Below, piece by piece: positions 53,981 through 63,549 of a stretch of 64,000 nt of DNA. Under the pieces are notes generated by a model that ran no database searches, was not told the origin of the DNA, and saw only the letters and a list, made by a program, of their open reading frames with translations. The stretch's first letter is position 1. Each line of letters opens with the position of its first letter. A program made the translations under genes and the position numbers. Origin of the DNA: Clostridium sp. JN-1 (GTDB lineage Bacteria; Bacillota; Clostridia; Clostridiales; Clostridiaceae); NCBI RefSeq assembly GCF_003718715.1, contig NZ_CP033465.1, positions 1,054,001 through 1,118,000 on the forward strand, given 5' to 3'.

Positions 53981-55432
53981 ATGAAATTAAAGCAAGTTCT
54001 TGATAATATTGAATATAAAGTTTTAAAAGGCAGCGAAGATCTAGACATAAGACAAATTCAATATGATTCAAGGGAAGTCAAAAAAGGGGATCTATTTGTT
54101 TGTATTGAAGGATATAGTACAGATGGTCATAAGTACATAAATAGTGCTGCTAAAAATGGAGCAACTGCAATAATATGCAGTAGAGAAGTAGAAAATTTAC
54201 CTGATTGCACTATTTTAATGGTAGATGATAGTAGAAAAGTTCTTGCAAAGGCAGGGGCTAATTATTATGATAATCCTGCAGACAAACTTAAAATTATAGG
54301 AATTACAGGGACTAATGGCAAAACCACATCAACTTTTATGATGAAGTCAATTTTGGAAACTGCCGGATATAAAGTAGGGCTTGTAGGAACTATAGCTAAT
54401 TATATAGGAAATAAAAAAGTACCAACTCACAGAACTACTCCTGAATCATTGGAACTTCAAAAGTTATTTAAGGAAATGGTAGATGAAGGTGTTGAGTATT
54501 GTGTTATGGAAGTTTCTTCACACTCACTTTATTTAAATAGAGTGTATGGAATTAAATTTTGTGAAGCAATATTTACAAATTTGACAAGAGATCATTTGGA
54601 TTTCCACAAGACTTTTGAAAATTATTATAAAGCCAAGTTAATACTTTTTAAAAACACTTTAAATTCAATAGTAAACTTAGATGATACTTACGGAGATAGG
54701 GTATACAAAGATGCAGGTGGAAATAAAATTTCATATTCAATTAATAAAGATGCCAATGTCAGGGCAGATAATATACATATGCATTCAAGGGGAATAGAAT
54801 TTGATTTAACATATAATAGCAAAGCAGTTCATATAAATTTAAATATACCAGGCAGATACAATGTTATGAATGCTCTTGGCAGTGCAGCTGCTTGTCTGAA
54901 TGAAGGTATATCACTTGAAATAGTAAAAAAAGGTCTTGAAAATATGTTATATGTTCCAGGAAGGTGTGAGATAGTAACTCAAAATTATAATCTTGGATAT
55001 GAAGTTATAGTAGATTATGCACATACTCCAGATGGTCTTCAAAATATATTAAATACAGCAAGAGAATTTACTAAAGGCAGACTTATAAGTGTTTTTGGAT
55101 GTGGAGGAGATAGGGATAATACTAAAAGACCTATTATGGGTAAGATTGGAACTGACTTAAGTGATATTGCAGTAATTACTTCAGATAATCCAAGAACAGA
55201 AGATCCAATGTCTATAATAAAAGAAGTTACAGCAGGAGTTGAAAAAGACAACTATATAGTAATAGAAAACAGAAGAGAAGCTATAAAGAAAGCTATGGAG
55301 ATGGCTAAAAAGGATGATGTTATAGTAGTAGCTGGAAAAGGTCATGAAGATTATCAAATATTAAAGGATAAAACCATACATTTTGATGAAAGAGAGGTAG
55401 TAAGTGAAATAGTAAAAGAACTTAACAAGTAG
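53981..55432 (+). CDS. murE: UDP-MurNAc-tripeptide synthetase MurE
   Basis: The 483-residue protein has the Mur ligase layout: N-terminal UDP-binding domain, ATP loop [13 protein letters not shown] (about 106-118), central domain with [14 protein letters not shown], and a C-terminal domain with DNPRTEDP near 402-409. The DNPR motif is characteristic of enzymes that add meso-diaminopimelate, so the wall is DAP-type. GAGAGGTG precedes the ATG. Unusually, murF does not follow. Confidence 0.95.
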   Translation: MKLKQVLDNIEYKVLKGSEDLDIRQIQYDSREVKKGDLFVCIEGYSTDGHKYINSAAKNGATAIICSREVENLPDCTILMVDDSRKVLAKAGANYYDNPADKLKIIGITGTNGKTTSTFMMKSILETAGYKVGLVGTIANYIGNKKVPTHRTTPESLELQKLFKEMVDEGVEYCVMEVSSHSLYLNRVYGIKFCEAIFTNLTRDHLDFHKTFENYYKAKLILFKNTLNSIVNLDDTYGDRVYKDAGGNKISYSINKDANVRADNIHMHSRGIEFDLTYNSKAVHINLNIPGRYNVMNALGSAAACLNEGISLEIVKKGLENMLYVPGRCEIVTQNYNLGYEVIVDYAHTPDGLQNILNTAREFTKGRLISVFGCGGDRDNTKRPIMGKIGTDLSDIAVITSDNPRTEDPMSIIKEVTAGVEKDNYIVIENRREAIKKAMEMAKKDDVIVVAGKGHEDYQILKDKTIHFDEREVVSEIVKELNK

Positions 55433-55517
55433 ATAAAATAATTAATAACAAAGGAAGAACAAGTTAAGGGGGAGGTGAATATACTCTAATCTATATTTTT
55501 GATTAGGGTAAGTTAAA

Positions 55518-56471
55518 TTGAATAAATTAATATATTCGGTATTAGTCGCATTTTTTATATCTTTATTAGAAGGACCTATTTTGATTCCACTACTACATAA
55601 ACTGAAATTTGGTCAGAATATAAGGGAAGAAGGACCCAAAAGCCATATGAAAAAGGCAGGTACGCCTACTATGGGAGGAATAATATTTATACTATCTACA
55701 TTTATTGCAATGGCTATTATTGTAAGAAAGCCAAGTGATGAAGCAATGGTTGTATTATATTCTTTTGTGGCATTTGGAGCAATAGGTGCAATAGATGATT
55801 TTTTGAAAATTTATCATAAAAATAATTTGGGACTTAGAGCTTATCAAAAGATGCTTTTAATTTTAATTGTGTCGGGTATTTTTGCATATTATGCATATAA
55901 AAATCCTTATATAGGTACATCAATAATAGTTCCATTTTTGCATAAGTCATGGAATCTTGGAAGTATGTATATTCCATTTGTTATATTTTACTTTGCTGCT
56001 ACAACAAATGCAGTCAACTTAACTGATGGATTAGATGGACTTGCAACGTCTGTTACACTTTTAGTTATGACATTCTTTGGACTTGTAAGTTTTGCAATGG
56101 GCCATTACACTTTGGCTATATTTTGTGCAGTTTTATCTGGGGCTTTACTAGGATTTTTAAAGTACAATGCTTTTCCCGCACAAGTATTTATGGGCGATAC
56201 AGGTTCTCTAGCTTTGGGAGGAGCTGTGGCAACTACAGCATTGATACTAAAACTGCCATTACTGGTTATAATAGTAGGTGGAATATATGTTTTGGAAGCT
56301 TTATCCGTTTTAATTCAAGTAACTTCATTTAAACTAACAGGAAAAAGAGTATTTAAAATGAGTCCTATACATCATCACTTTGAACTATCGGGCTGGCATG
56401 AAACTAAGGTTGTTTCAATGTTTTGTATAGTTACTGTATTACTTTGCTTACTAGGATTCTTGTCACTATAA
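55518..56471 (+). CDS. mraY: Phospho-MurNAc-pentapeptide translocase MraY
   Basis: The 317-residue protein has about ten membrane segments and the MraY motifs [28 protein letters not shown] with the catalytic Asp cluster, [19 protein letters not shown], and [15 protein letters not shown]. The TTG at 55518 is the likely start. It makes lipid I. A weak hairpin (CTCTAATC/GATTAGGG) lies just upstream in the 85-bp gap after murE. Confidence 0.96.
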   Translation: MNKLIYSVLVAFFISLLEGPILIPLLHKLKFGQNIREEGPKSHMKKAGTPTMGGIIFILSTFIAMAIIVRKPSDEAMVVLYSFVAFGAIGAIDDFLKIYHKNNLGLRAYQKMLLILIVSGIFAYYAYKNPYIGTSIIVPFLHKSWNLGSMYIPFVIFYFAATTNAVNLTDGLDGLATSVTLLVMTFFGLVSFAMGHYTLAIFCAVLSGALLGFLKYNAFPAQVFMGDTGSLALGGAVATTALILKLPLLVIIVGGIYVLEALSVLIQVTSFKLTGKRVFKMSPIHHHFELSGWHETKVVSMFCIVTVLLCLLGFLSL

Positions 56472-56533
56472 TTTGTATTAAGTAGTTTTGATTGCCTAAG
56501 TTAGTAATTTTATTAGGAGGAAATAGGTATATT

Positions 56534-57649
56534 ATGAAGATAAGTAAACCTACTATTAAAACTGGATCTATTGATTTTATATTATTTTCAACTATAATGC
56601 TTCTAGTTGCTATTGGAGTAGTTATGGTGTATAGTGCCAGTTCATATAGTGCTTTTTTTAATCCTAACATAAAGGACAGCACTTACTTTTTAAAGAAACA
56701 GGGAGCTGCAGCACTAATAGGTATGGTCTGTATGTTTGCAACTATAAAGATAGACTATCATAAGATAAAAAGGTATACTACAATACTTATGATAATAACT
56801 GCAGGATTGCTAGCAGTAGTTCTTGCATTTGAACCTGTAAATGGTGCTACTAGATGGATTCAGCTTGGTCCGCTTTCTTTTCAACCTTCTGAAATAGCAA
56901 AATACATTGTTGTAATATATATGGCAAAGAGTATACCTAAAAAGGGTGAAAAAATAAAAACACTGACTTATGGAATAGTTCCATATATTATAACTTCCGG
57001 ATTTTATGCTGGAATGGTATTTGTAGAAAAAAATTTGAGTATTGCAGTAATAATAATGTTAGTTACTTTGATTATATTGTATATATCAGGAACTAAAACA
57101 TCTCATATTCTTGGATTAATAGGTTTAGTCGCTTTGTGCGGCGCAGCAGGCATAATCTTCGAACCATATAGGATGGCAAGATTTACAAGTTTCCTTGATC
57201 CATGGAAAGATCCTAAAAAAGATGGATATCAATTAATTCAATCTCTTTTGGCTTTGGGATCAGGTGGAATATGGGGAGTAGGGCTTGGAAAGTCAAGGCA
57301 AAAGTGTTATTACATACCTGAACCTCATAATGATTTTATATTTTCAATAATTGGTGAAGAACTTGGTTTAATAGGATGTACTTTAGTAGTTACATTGTTT
57401 GTAGTATTTATATGGAGGGGCATAGTTACAGCTGTAAAAGCTAAGGATGCTTATGGAACACTTTTAGCAGCTGGTATAACATCAGTTATATCAATACAAG
57501 CAATAATAAATATAGCCGTTGTAACAGGAGCAATGCCAGTAACAGGAGTTCCACTTCCATTTATAAGTTATGGAGGGTCATCGCTTGTAATTAATTTAAT
57601 AGCAGTAGGTATACTTCTTAACATATCACGTCAAAAAACAAATACTTAA
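56534..57649 (+). CDS. spoVE: SEDS glycosyltransferase SpoVE/FtsW
   Basis: The ATG at 56534 follows AGGAGGAAAT; the frame opens earlier without a signal. The 371-residue protein has about ten membrane segments and SEDS motifs: VYSASSYSAF, ATRWIQLGPLSFQPSEIAKY, PEPHNDFIFSIIGEELG and GVPLPFISYGGSSL. It polymerises glycan strands from lipid II with a class B PBP, here probably SpoVD. A terminator follows at 57661. Confidence 0.93.
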   Translation: MKISKPTIKTGSIDFILFSTIMLLVAIGVVMVYSASSYSAFFNPNIKDSTYFLKKQGAAALIGMVCMFATIKIDYHKIKRYTTILMIITAGLLAVVLAFEPVNGATRWIQLGPLSFQPSEIAKYIVVIYMAKSIPKKGEKIKTLTYGIVPYIITSGFYAGMVFVEKNLSIAVIIMLVTLIILYISGTKTSHILGLIGLVALCGAAGIIFEPYRMARFTSFLDPWKDPKKDGYQLIQSLLALGSGGIWGVGLGKSRQKCYYIPEPHNDFIFSIIGEELGLIGCTLVVTLFVVFIWRGIVTAVKAKDAYGTLLAAGITSVISIQAIINIAVVTGAMPVTGVPLPFISYGGSSLVINLIAVGILLNISRQKTNT

Positions 57650-57660
57650 ACTTTAATTTT

Positions 57661-57706
57661 AAAATGCTGCCAAATTATAACCTAGTTTAATTTGACAGCA
57701 TTTTTT
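57661..57706 (+). terminator. Terminator after spoVE
   Basis: AAAATGCTGCCAAATTA pairs with TAATTTGACAGCATTTT with one mismatch, followed by a T-run to 57706. It separates the wall-synthesis genes from ftsQ. Confidence 0.85.
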
Positions 57707-57828
57707 ACCATAATATTAAGCAATTTATATAAGATTTAATAAATATTTTAGTGAAATTTAATAAAGTAAGTGTTATTATATTTATAGTAAAATGATTCAA
57801 CTTTGTATGTAAGGTGGTTAGTTGGTCG

Positions 57829-58599
57829 ATGGGATTATTATTAAAAAAAACGGATAATGAATTAATCCTAAGGCGCAGGAGACGTATAAGATTAAAAAAG
57901 TTAATTATGGCATTTATATTGTTAGTATCTTTATGTGTTATACTTTGTTTGAAGCTCCCGTACTTCAATATAAGTAATATTGAGGTTTATGGGAGTAAAA
58001 ATATTCCTAAAAGTAGTATAATTGAGTCATCTAAAATATATTACGGTAATAATATATTTTATGTTAATTCTAGAAGTGCTGCCAACAATATTTTAAGTAA
58101 TCCGTATATGTCAAATGTAAATATAGATAGAAAGTTTCCTTCTACAATACAAATAAATGTAAAAGAGAGACAAGCATTTTTTTATGTTATGGCAGACAAC
58201 AAATATTTCGTTATAGATGAAAATGGAATTTTGCTTGAAAAAAGAAATGATGTAAGTAACATGAAGTTAATTAAATTAAATGGCATTAATTTAGGTAAAA
58301 AAGAAATTGGTAAGCCCGTTGAAAATGGCGATAAGAGGAAGATAGATATTATAAATTCCCTATCTAATATATTTAAAGATAGCAGCATAGCATCTAATAT
58401 TACTTTAGTTGATGTAAGCAATTCTATTGACTTAAAAGTGTATTATAGGAACATATGCATAAAACTTGGGGATGAAGAAAATATTGAGCAAAGGTTCAAT
58501 AGGGCTTTAAATATAATTCAGAAACAACAATTACAAGATGCAAATGGATACATTAATGTAAGTTTTAATGGCAATCCTGTATTTTTCATTCAAAATTAG
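57829..58599 (+). CDS. ftsQ: Cell division protein FtsQ/DivIB
   Basis: The ATG at 57829 follows AAGGTGG by ten bases. The 256-residue protein has a basic N-terminus (LRRRRRIRLKKL), one membrane segment (about 26-46), a POTRA domain (YFNISNIEVYGSKNIPKSSI) and the FtsQ beta domain. It links FtsL/DivIC to the division machinery. Confidence 0.88.
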   Translation: MGLLLKKTDNELILRRRRRIRLKKLIMAFILLVSLCVILCLKLPYFNISNIEVYGSKNIPKSSIIESSKIYYGNNIFYVNSRSAANNILSNPYMSNVNIDRKFPSTIQINVKERQAFFYVMADNKYFVIDENGILLEKRNDVSNMKLIKLNGINLGKKEIGKPVENGDKRKIDIINSLSNIFKDSSIASNITLVDVSNSIDLKVYYRNICIKLGDEENIEQRFNRALNIIQKQQLQDANGYINVSFNGNPVFFIQN

Positions 58600-58613
58600 G
58601 AGGATATTATTGT

Positions 58614-59327
58614 ATGCGTAAAGTTAGTTCTCAAATTAGTATAGCTGTAGTTTGTGGAATATTAGGATTTATGCTTGCATATCAGTTCAAAGCTTTGATG
58701 AAACAAGATAATGCTTTTAATTTATCCAATAAGAACAGCACAGATGTTACTGTAGAAATTGAACAGTATAAAAAAGAAAAAGATGAACTGAATTCTAAAA
58801 TAAATACTTTGGAAAATCAAATTAAAAATTATGAAGAAGCAGCTGCAGGCAAGAGTGATGCCACTAAAAATCTCCTAAAGGAAGTTGAAGATAGCAGGAT
58901 ATTAACGGGATCTACTGATGTAACGGGACCTGGTATAATAATTTATTTGACACCAAATAATGCATTGTTTGGAAACGATAATTTAAATGATCATATAACA
59001 GATAAGCATCTTGTTTATTTAGTCAATGAATTAAGATTTGCTGGTGCAGAAGCTATATCTATAAATGATATAAGGATTGTTTCAAGGACAGGAATTAGAA
59101 GTGCAGGTAATTACATTTTGATAAATGATGAAAAAATATCACCATCATCTAAAATAGTTATACAAGCTATTGGAGATGAAAAATTATTAAATAGTGCCAT
59201 GAGTTTTCCAGAAGTCTTTGCAGATTTCAAAGGATTATGTGACGTTAAATTTGAAAAATCTGATAATATTAATATAAAAAAATGTAATAAAACTTATAAG
59301 TTTGAATATGCAAAACCAGTAAGTTAA
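58614..59327 (+). CDS. DUF881 family membrane protein (YlxX/YlxW-like)
   Basis: The 237-residue protein has a membrane segment (about 8-25), a coiled coil (about 40-85) and the DUF881 domain with TGPGIIIYLTPN, LVYLVNELRFAGAEAISIND and RSAGNYILIN. AGGAGGATATT precedes the ATG. With the next two genes it forms the clostridial DUF881-sbp-DUF881 set near division genes. The function is not established. Confidence 0.9.
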   Translation: MRKVSSQISIAVVCGILGFMLAYQFKALMKQDNAFNLSNKNSTDVTVEIEQYKKEKDELNSKINTLENQIKNYEEAAAGKSDATKNLLKEVEDSRILTGSTDVTGPGIIIYLTPNNALFGNDNLNDHITDKHLVYLVNELRFAGAEAISINDIRIVSRTGIRSAGNYILINDEKISPSSKIVIQAIGDEKLLNSAMSFPEVFADFKGLCDVKFEKSDNINIKKCNKTYKFEYAKPVS

Positions 59328-59344
59328 GTCATGGAGGTGTTATT

Positions 59345-59686
59345 TTGCTAGGATTTATTGGACTTATAATAGGAATTATTCTAGGTATTGTATGGAATGT
59401 AAATATTCCTGATAAATTTTCTCCATATATGTCAGTTGCCATACTTGCTTGTTTGGATTCAGTTTTTGGAGCTGTAAAAGGAAGTCTGCTTAAAAATTTT
59501 CAAGCTGATATATTTATATCTGGTTTTTTTGGAAATGCTGTTTTAGCTGCAGCTCTTGCTTATCTTGGAGATAAATTAGGTGTTCCTATATATCTTGCTG
59601 CTGTAATAGTTTTTGGAGGAAGAATTTTTGATAATTTTGCAGCTATAAGAAGACTTTTGATAGAAAAAGCTAGATCACGGCAGTGA
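59345..59686 (+). CDS. sbp: Small basic membrane protein Sbp (DUF1290)
   Basis: The TTG at 59345 follows ATGGAGGTG. The 113-residue protein has three or four membrane helices and the DUF1290 motifs YMSVAILACLDSVFGAVKGS and GNAVLAAALAYLGDKLGVPI. It is always found with the DUF881 neighbours. The role is unknown. Confidence 0.93.
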   Translation: MLGFIGLIIGIILGIVWNVNIPDKFSPYMSVAILACLDSVFGAVKGSLLKNFQADIFISGFFGNAVLAAALAYLGDKLGVPIYLAAVIVFGGRIFDNFAAIRRLLIEKARSRQ

Positions 59687-59696
59687 GGTGAAATAG

Positions 59697-60416
59697 ATGA
59701 AAAGTAATGAAGCTAATATATTTGTCTTTATAGCTTCTATAATAATAGGTATATTGATATCCATGAACATCAGTTTTAGAAGTAAACCCAACAGGGTGAT
59801 TTTGAATGCCAAACAATATCAAGATGCTTATAATTATAAAAATAAACTTTATAATGAGGTAGTTGGACTTATTAATCAGTATAATGGTTATTCATCTAAA
59901 ATTAAAAAGTATAAAAGTGATAGTCAGAGTCAGGAAAAAATTACGAATAATATGAAGGAAGAATTAAATGAGAATAATATTTTGTTAGGTAAAGTTGCAC
60001 TCGAGGGTCAGGGAATAATGATAACTCTAGATGATGCAAGTACAGCAGGTGCTGCTAATCAGTTTGAATATCAACTTAGAATTATACATAACACTGATAT
60101 AATACAGATTATAAATGATTTAAAGAATTCTGGTGCTGAAGCCATATCATTAAATGGACAGAGAATTATAGATAGAAGTGAAGTATATTGCAGCGGTCCA
60201 TTTTTAAGGATAAATGGTGTAAAAATAGCAGCTCCTTTTGAAATCTATGCAATTGGGAATAAAGATGTAATGTATAATTATATGGTATCTAACGAAAACT
60301 ATCTAAAAACTTTAATTATGAGAAAGATAAAGGTAAATGTGCAGCAACTTGATAATGTTAAAGTTCCAGCGTATAACGGAGAAGAAGATATAAAATTTAT
60401 AAAGAATGAAAGTTAG
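59697..60416 (+). CDS. DUF881 family membrane protein (YlxW-like)
   Basis: The 239-residue paralogue of the protein at 58614 has an N-terminal membrane segment, a coiled coil and a DUF881 domain (GQGIMITLDDAS, DIIQIINDLKNSGAEAISLN, SGPFLRINGVKIAAP). GAGGTGAAAT precedes the ATG. In many Firmicutes ftsZ and the sigE/sigG genes follow; here they do not. Confidence 0.9.
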   Translation: MKSNEANIFVFIASIIIGILISMNISFRSKPNRVILNAKQYQDAYNYKNKLYNEVVGLINQYNGYSSKIKKYKSDSQSQEKITNNMKEELNENNILLGKVALEGQGIMITLDDASTAGAANQFEYQLRIIHNTDIIQIINDLKNSGAEAISLNGQRIIDRSEVYCSGPFLRINGVKIAAPFEIYAIGNKDVMYNYMVSNENYLKTLIMRKIKVNVQQLDNVKVPAYNGEEDIKFIKNES

Positions 60417-60553
60417 TTAATCATATGAAAAGATCAATTTAGTTTTTAGGTATCTTAAATATATATTCAAAAATGATTAATTTTATGAAGGAATTTTAAA
60501 ATATGTGAAGAATACTATAATAATGTATATTGACATTAAAGGAGACGATAAGG

Positions 60554-61219
60554 TTGTCAATTGAGGAAAATATTAAAACTGTTAAAAATAATTTGCCTGA
60601 AGGGGTAACTTTAATAGCTGTTTCTAAAACCAAGCCTGCATGTGATATACAAGAAGCGTATGACTTAGGTGTTAGAGATTTTGGTGAGAATAAAGTACAA
60701 GAGCTTGTAGATAAATATGATAAGCTGCCGCATGATATAAGATGGCATTTAATAGGGCATCTTCAGAGAAATAAGGTAAAGTACATTGTTGGAAAAGTAC
60801 ACCTCATTCATTCGTTAGACAGTGTACGATTATTGAATGAAATAGAAAAGCAGTACAAACAAAGTAATGCAGTTTGCAATGCTTTAATCCAAATAAATAT
60901 TGGAAAAGAAGATAGCAAGACAGGAATCTACTTAGAAAATTTAGAAGAATTAATAAAGAATTGTGAACAATGCACGAATGTTAAGATTAAAGGACTTATG
61001 GCTGTAATTCCAAAGGGAAATGAAGAAATTTGTAGAAATTACTTTAGGCAAATGAAGGATATATTTGAAAGCTTACGCCAAAGAAAGTTTAAAAACATAG
61101 AGATGAAAATTTTATCTATGGGTATGACCCACGATTATCAGTATGCAATAGAGGAGGGCTCTAATATGGTAAGAGTTGGGGAAGGTATATTTGGAAAGAG
61201 AAATTATAACAATAAATAG
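60554..61219 (+). CDS. yggS: PLP-binding protein YggS/YlmE (PLPBP)
   Basis: The TTG at 60554 follows AAAGGAGACGATAAGG; an upstream TTG at 60530 precedes that site. The 221-residue protein is a single TIM-barrel PLP protein with Lys in VSKTKP, FGENKVQEL, WHLIGHLQRNKV and LSMGMTHDYQYAIEEGSNMV. It buffers PLP and affects amino-acid balance. It is conserved next to sepF. Confidence 0.94.
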   Translation: MSIEENIKTVKNNLPEGVTLIAVSKTKPACDIQEAYDLGVRDFGENKVQELVDKYDKLPHDIRWHLIGHLQRNKVKYIVGKVHLIHSLDSVRLLNEIEKQYKQSNAVCNALIQINIGKEDSKTGIYLENLEELIKNCEQCTNVKIKGLMAVIPKGNEEICRNYFRQMKDIFESLRQRKFKNIEMKILSMGMTHDYQYAIEEGSNMVRVGEGIFGKRNYNNK

Positions 61220-61234
61220 AGGAGGAGTATTAAA

Positions 61235-61705
61235 ATGGCTGGTAAAGTACTAAATAAAATGATGGGACTTTTGGGATTGGAAGATGACTTGGATGATGAA
61301 GAAATAGAAGAAACTGAAGATAGTGTAGAACAGAAAAAGGCAGCAAATGACGATCTTTTTGTAGAGCCCGTTGTATCAACTTCAAAAAAACAAAATAAGG
61401 TTGTAAGTATACATACTACGATTTCAGCAAAAGTTAAAATTGTAAAGCCAACTAGCTACGAAGAAGCAGCTGACATATGTGACGAGCTTAAAAACAGAAA
61501 AATTTTAGTTATAAATACTACGGATTTGGAAACAAGAACAGCACAGAGACTCTTAGATTTTATGGGTGGTTCAAGTTATGCATTAGGTGGAGATTTAGAA
61601 GAAGTTGAAAAAGGAGTTTATATATTATCACCATCAACTGTAGAAGTAAGTAATGATTTTAAAAATGAACTATCAACTAAGGGGATTTTTGGCTGGAACA
61701 AATAA
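61235..61705 (+). CDS. sepF: Cell division protein SepF
   Basis: The 156-residue protein has a short N-terminal membrane-binding helix ([15 protein letters not shown]), an acidic linker, and the SepF core ([20 protein letters not shown], then [20 protein letters not shown] and SPSTVEVS). It bundles FtsZ filaments and anchors them to the membrane. GAGGAGGAGT precedes the ATG. Confidence 0.94.
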   Translation: MAGKVLNKMMGLLGLEDDLDDEEIEETEDSVEQKKAANDDLFVEPVVSTSKKQNKVVSIHTTISAKVKIVKPTSYEEAADICDELKNRKILVINTTDLETRTAQRLLDFMGGSSYALGGDLEEVEKGVYILSPSTVEVSNDFKNELSTKGIFGWNK

Positions 61706-61720
61706 CGTTTGGAGGAAAAG

Positions 61721-61987
61721 ATGATAGGTGGTACTTTAAGTATAGCATTGTCTTTATTGTTTAGATTTATAGAAATAGCTATAATATTAGATGTGATATT
61801 TTCATGGATTATGCCGGGGAGAAGTAATGTTCTTCTTGACATAATTCATGTGTTTACTGAACCATTTATGATTCCAGGGAGAAAAATTCAAGAAAAAATT
61901 ATACCTGGTTTCAGAATTGATTTTTCACCAATATTAGCTCTGCTCATATTGGATTTACTGGAAAGGATAGTATTTAGTATATTATGA
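61721..61987 (+). CDS. YggT family membrane protein
   Basis: The ATG at 61721 follows TTGGAGGAAAAG; a TTG at 61709 overlaps that site. The 88-residue protein has two membrane helices and the central PGRSNVLLDIIHVFTEPFMI segment typical of YggT. It overlaps ylmH by 4 bp. It affects division or osmotic response in other bacteria. Confidence 0.9.
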   Translation: MIGGTLSIALSLLFRFIEIAIILDVIFSWIMPGRSNVLLDIIHVFTEPFMIPGRKIQEKIIPGFRIDFSPILALLILDLLERIVFSIL

Positions 61988-62754
61988 ATAAAAAGACTTT
62001 TATGGGTAAGATGAAATCTGCAGGCGATAATATAGCTTCTAATATCTATGAAAAAGTTCTTTTGGCTCAAAATATAAATAAAACAGTATATATGACTGAA
62101 TTTTCAACACCTAATGTGTGGAAGATACTCGAAGATATTTCCCATGAACTCAATATAGGAGTTTATAGTTATGGAATATTTGAAGATGCACAGAGAAAGA
62201 TGATAGCTTTTTCTTATGATGATGTACTTGACTATCCTATAACTCTTATGAGGATAGACAAGAAATCGAAATTTTGTAAGCTTAAGCATAGAGATTATCT
62301 TGGTGCAATTATGTCACTTGGAATAAAGAGAGAAAAGTTTGGAGATTTGATTGTGAAAGGAGATTCATGCTATTTGGCAGTTCAATGTGAAATTGCTGAT
62401 TACATAAGGATGAATTTGACTGCCATAGGAAAATCTCCTTGTGAAGTAAGTATATTAAATATAAATGATTGTGAAATTCCCGTATACGACTTTCAAGATA
62501 TTGTTGTGAATGTTTCCTCTCTTAGAGTTGATTGTGTAATTAGTTCTTTGTGTAATATATCAAGAAATAAAGCAGAAGATTTAATTAGAAGCGATAAAGT
62601 ACTTATAAATTATTCGAGAAATTTTAAAAGGGATAGTATTTTAAAATGTGATTGTATATTAACTATAAGTGGATATGGAAAATATAAATTAGTAGAAGAT
62701 ATAGGATGGACAGGCAGTGGAAAAACTAAAATTTTGATAAAAAAATTTATTTGA
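61984..62754 (+). CDS. ylmH: S4-domain RNA-binding protein YlmH
   Basis: The 256-residue protein ends in an S4 RNA-binding domain (SSLRVDCVISSLCNISRNKA, then EDLIRSDKVLINY, ILTISGYGKYKL). The N-terminal part is a YlmH-type domain. Family members rescue or assist stalled ribosomes. It is conserved between yggT and divIVA. Confidence 0.9.
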   Translation: MNKKTFMGKMKSAGDNIASNIYEKVLLAQNINKTVYMTEFSTPNVWKILEDISHELNIGVYSYGIFEDAQRKMIAFSYDDVLDYPITLMRIDKKSKFCKLKHRDYLGAIMSLGIKREKFGDLIVKGDSCYLAVQCEIADYIRMNLTAIGKSPCEVSILNINDCEIPVYDFQDIVVNVSSLRVDCVISSLCNISRNKAEDLIRSDKVLINYSRNFKRDSILKCDCILTISGYGKYKLVEDIGWTGSGKTKILIKKFI

Positions 62755-62769
62755 TTTGAGGTGTTCACA

Positions 62770-63474
62770 ATGGGAATTACATCTATGGAAATAACAGAAA
62801 AAGATTTTAAAAAAGTTTTAAGAGGTTATAGTGTAGACGAGGTAGATGAATTTTTAGATAATGTATCTGAAGATTATGAAGCTATTTGTAGGGAAAATTC
62901 AAGTTTAAAAGAAAAGCTGGGAAATATACAAGAAAAGGTAGATCATTATAACAAAATGGAAAATACTATACAAAATACTTTGCTTTTAGCGCAAAATGCT
63001 TCAGAGCAAACTAGGGAAAATGCTAAGAAGGAAAGTGAGCTTATAATAAAGAATGCAAATGAAGCTGCACAGAGAATAATTGATAAAGCTCATAGTGATA
63101 TAATACAGATAAATGATGAATTTGAAAAAGTTAAACAGGATTTTTGTAAATTTAGAACTAAGTACAGAGGTTTTATAACTTCTCAATTAGAGATGTTTGA
63201 TGACATGGAAAAGGAATTTGTTAAAAACTATAACATAGGTTATGAAACTAATGAGAATACAAATGAGAATGCAATTGTAGAATGTGAAAAAAGAAGTATA
63301 AGTGATGATACTTTACATGAAAAGGAAATAGAAGAGGTTTCAGATGATAAAAATTCAAATTCTCAAGTGAATGTTACAGATGATGAGGATTTAGATGATA
63401 AAGATGCAGTGTCTGGGTTTTTAAATGATGAAAATGAACTGCAGGAAATTAAGAATTTTTTTGTAAAAGGTTAG
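62770..63474 (+). CDS. divIVA: Cell division initiation protein DivIVA
   Basis: The ATG at 62770 follows GAGGTG; a GTG at 62761 overlaps that site. The 234-residue protein has the N-terminal membrane-curvature domain (DFKKVLRGYSVDEVDEFLDN), a long coiled coil and an acidic tail that is longer than usual. It marks poles and septa. Confidence 0.93.
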   Translation: MGITSMEITEKDFKKVLRGYSVDEVDEFLDNVSEDYEAICRENSSLKEKLGNIQEKVDHYNKMENTIQNTLLLAQNASEQTRENAKKESELIIKNANEAAQRIIDKAHSDIIQINDEFEKVKQDFCKFRTKYRGFITSQLEMFDDMEKEFVKNYNIGYETNENTNENAIVECEKRSISDDTLHEKEIEEVSDDKNSNSQVNVTDDEDLDDKDAVSGFLNDENELQEIKNFFVKG

Positions 63475-63476
63475 TA

Positions 63477-63510
63477 AAAAACCTCACTCATATGAGTGAG
63501 ATTTTTTTAT
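63477..63510 (+). terminator. Terminator after divIVA
   Basis: CTCACTCATATGAGTGAG (63483-63500) is a perfect palindrome followed by seven T and preceded by an A-run. Confidence 0.88.
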
Positions 63511-63549
63511 GATAAATATACAACATTGATTATTTAGGGGGTATTTAAA

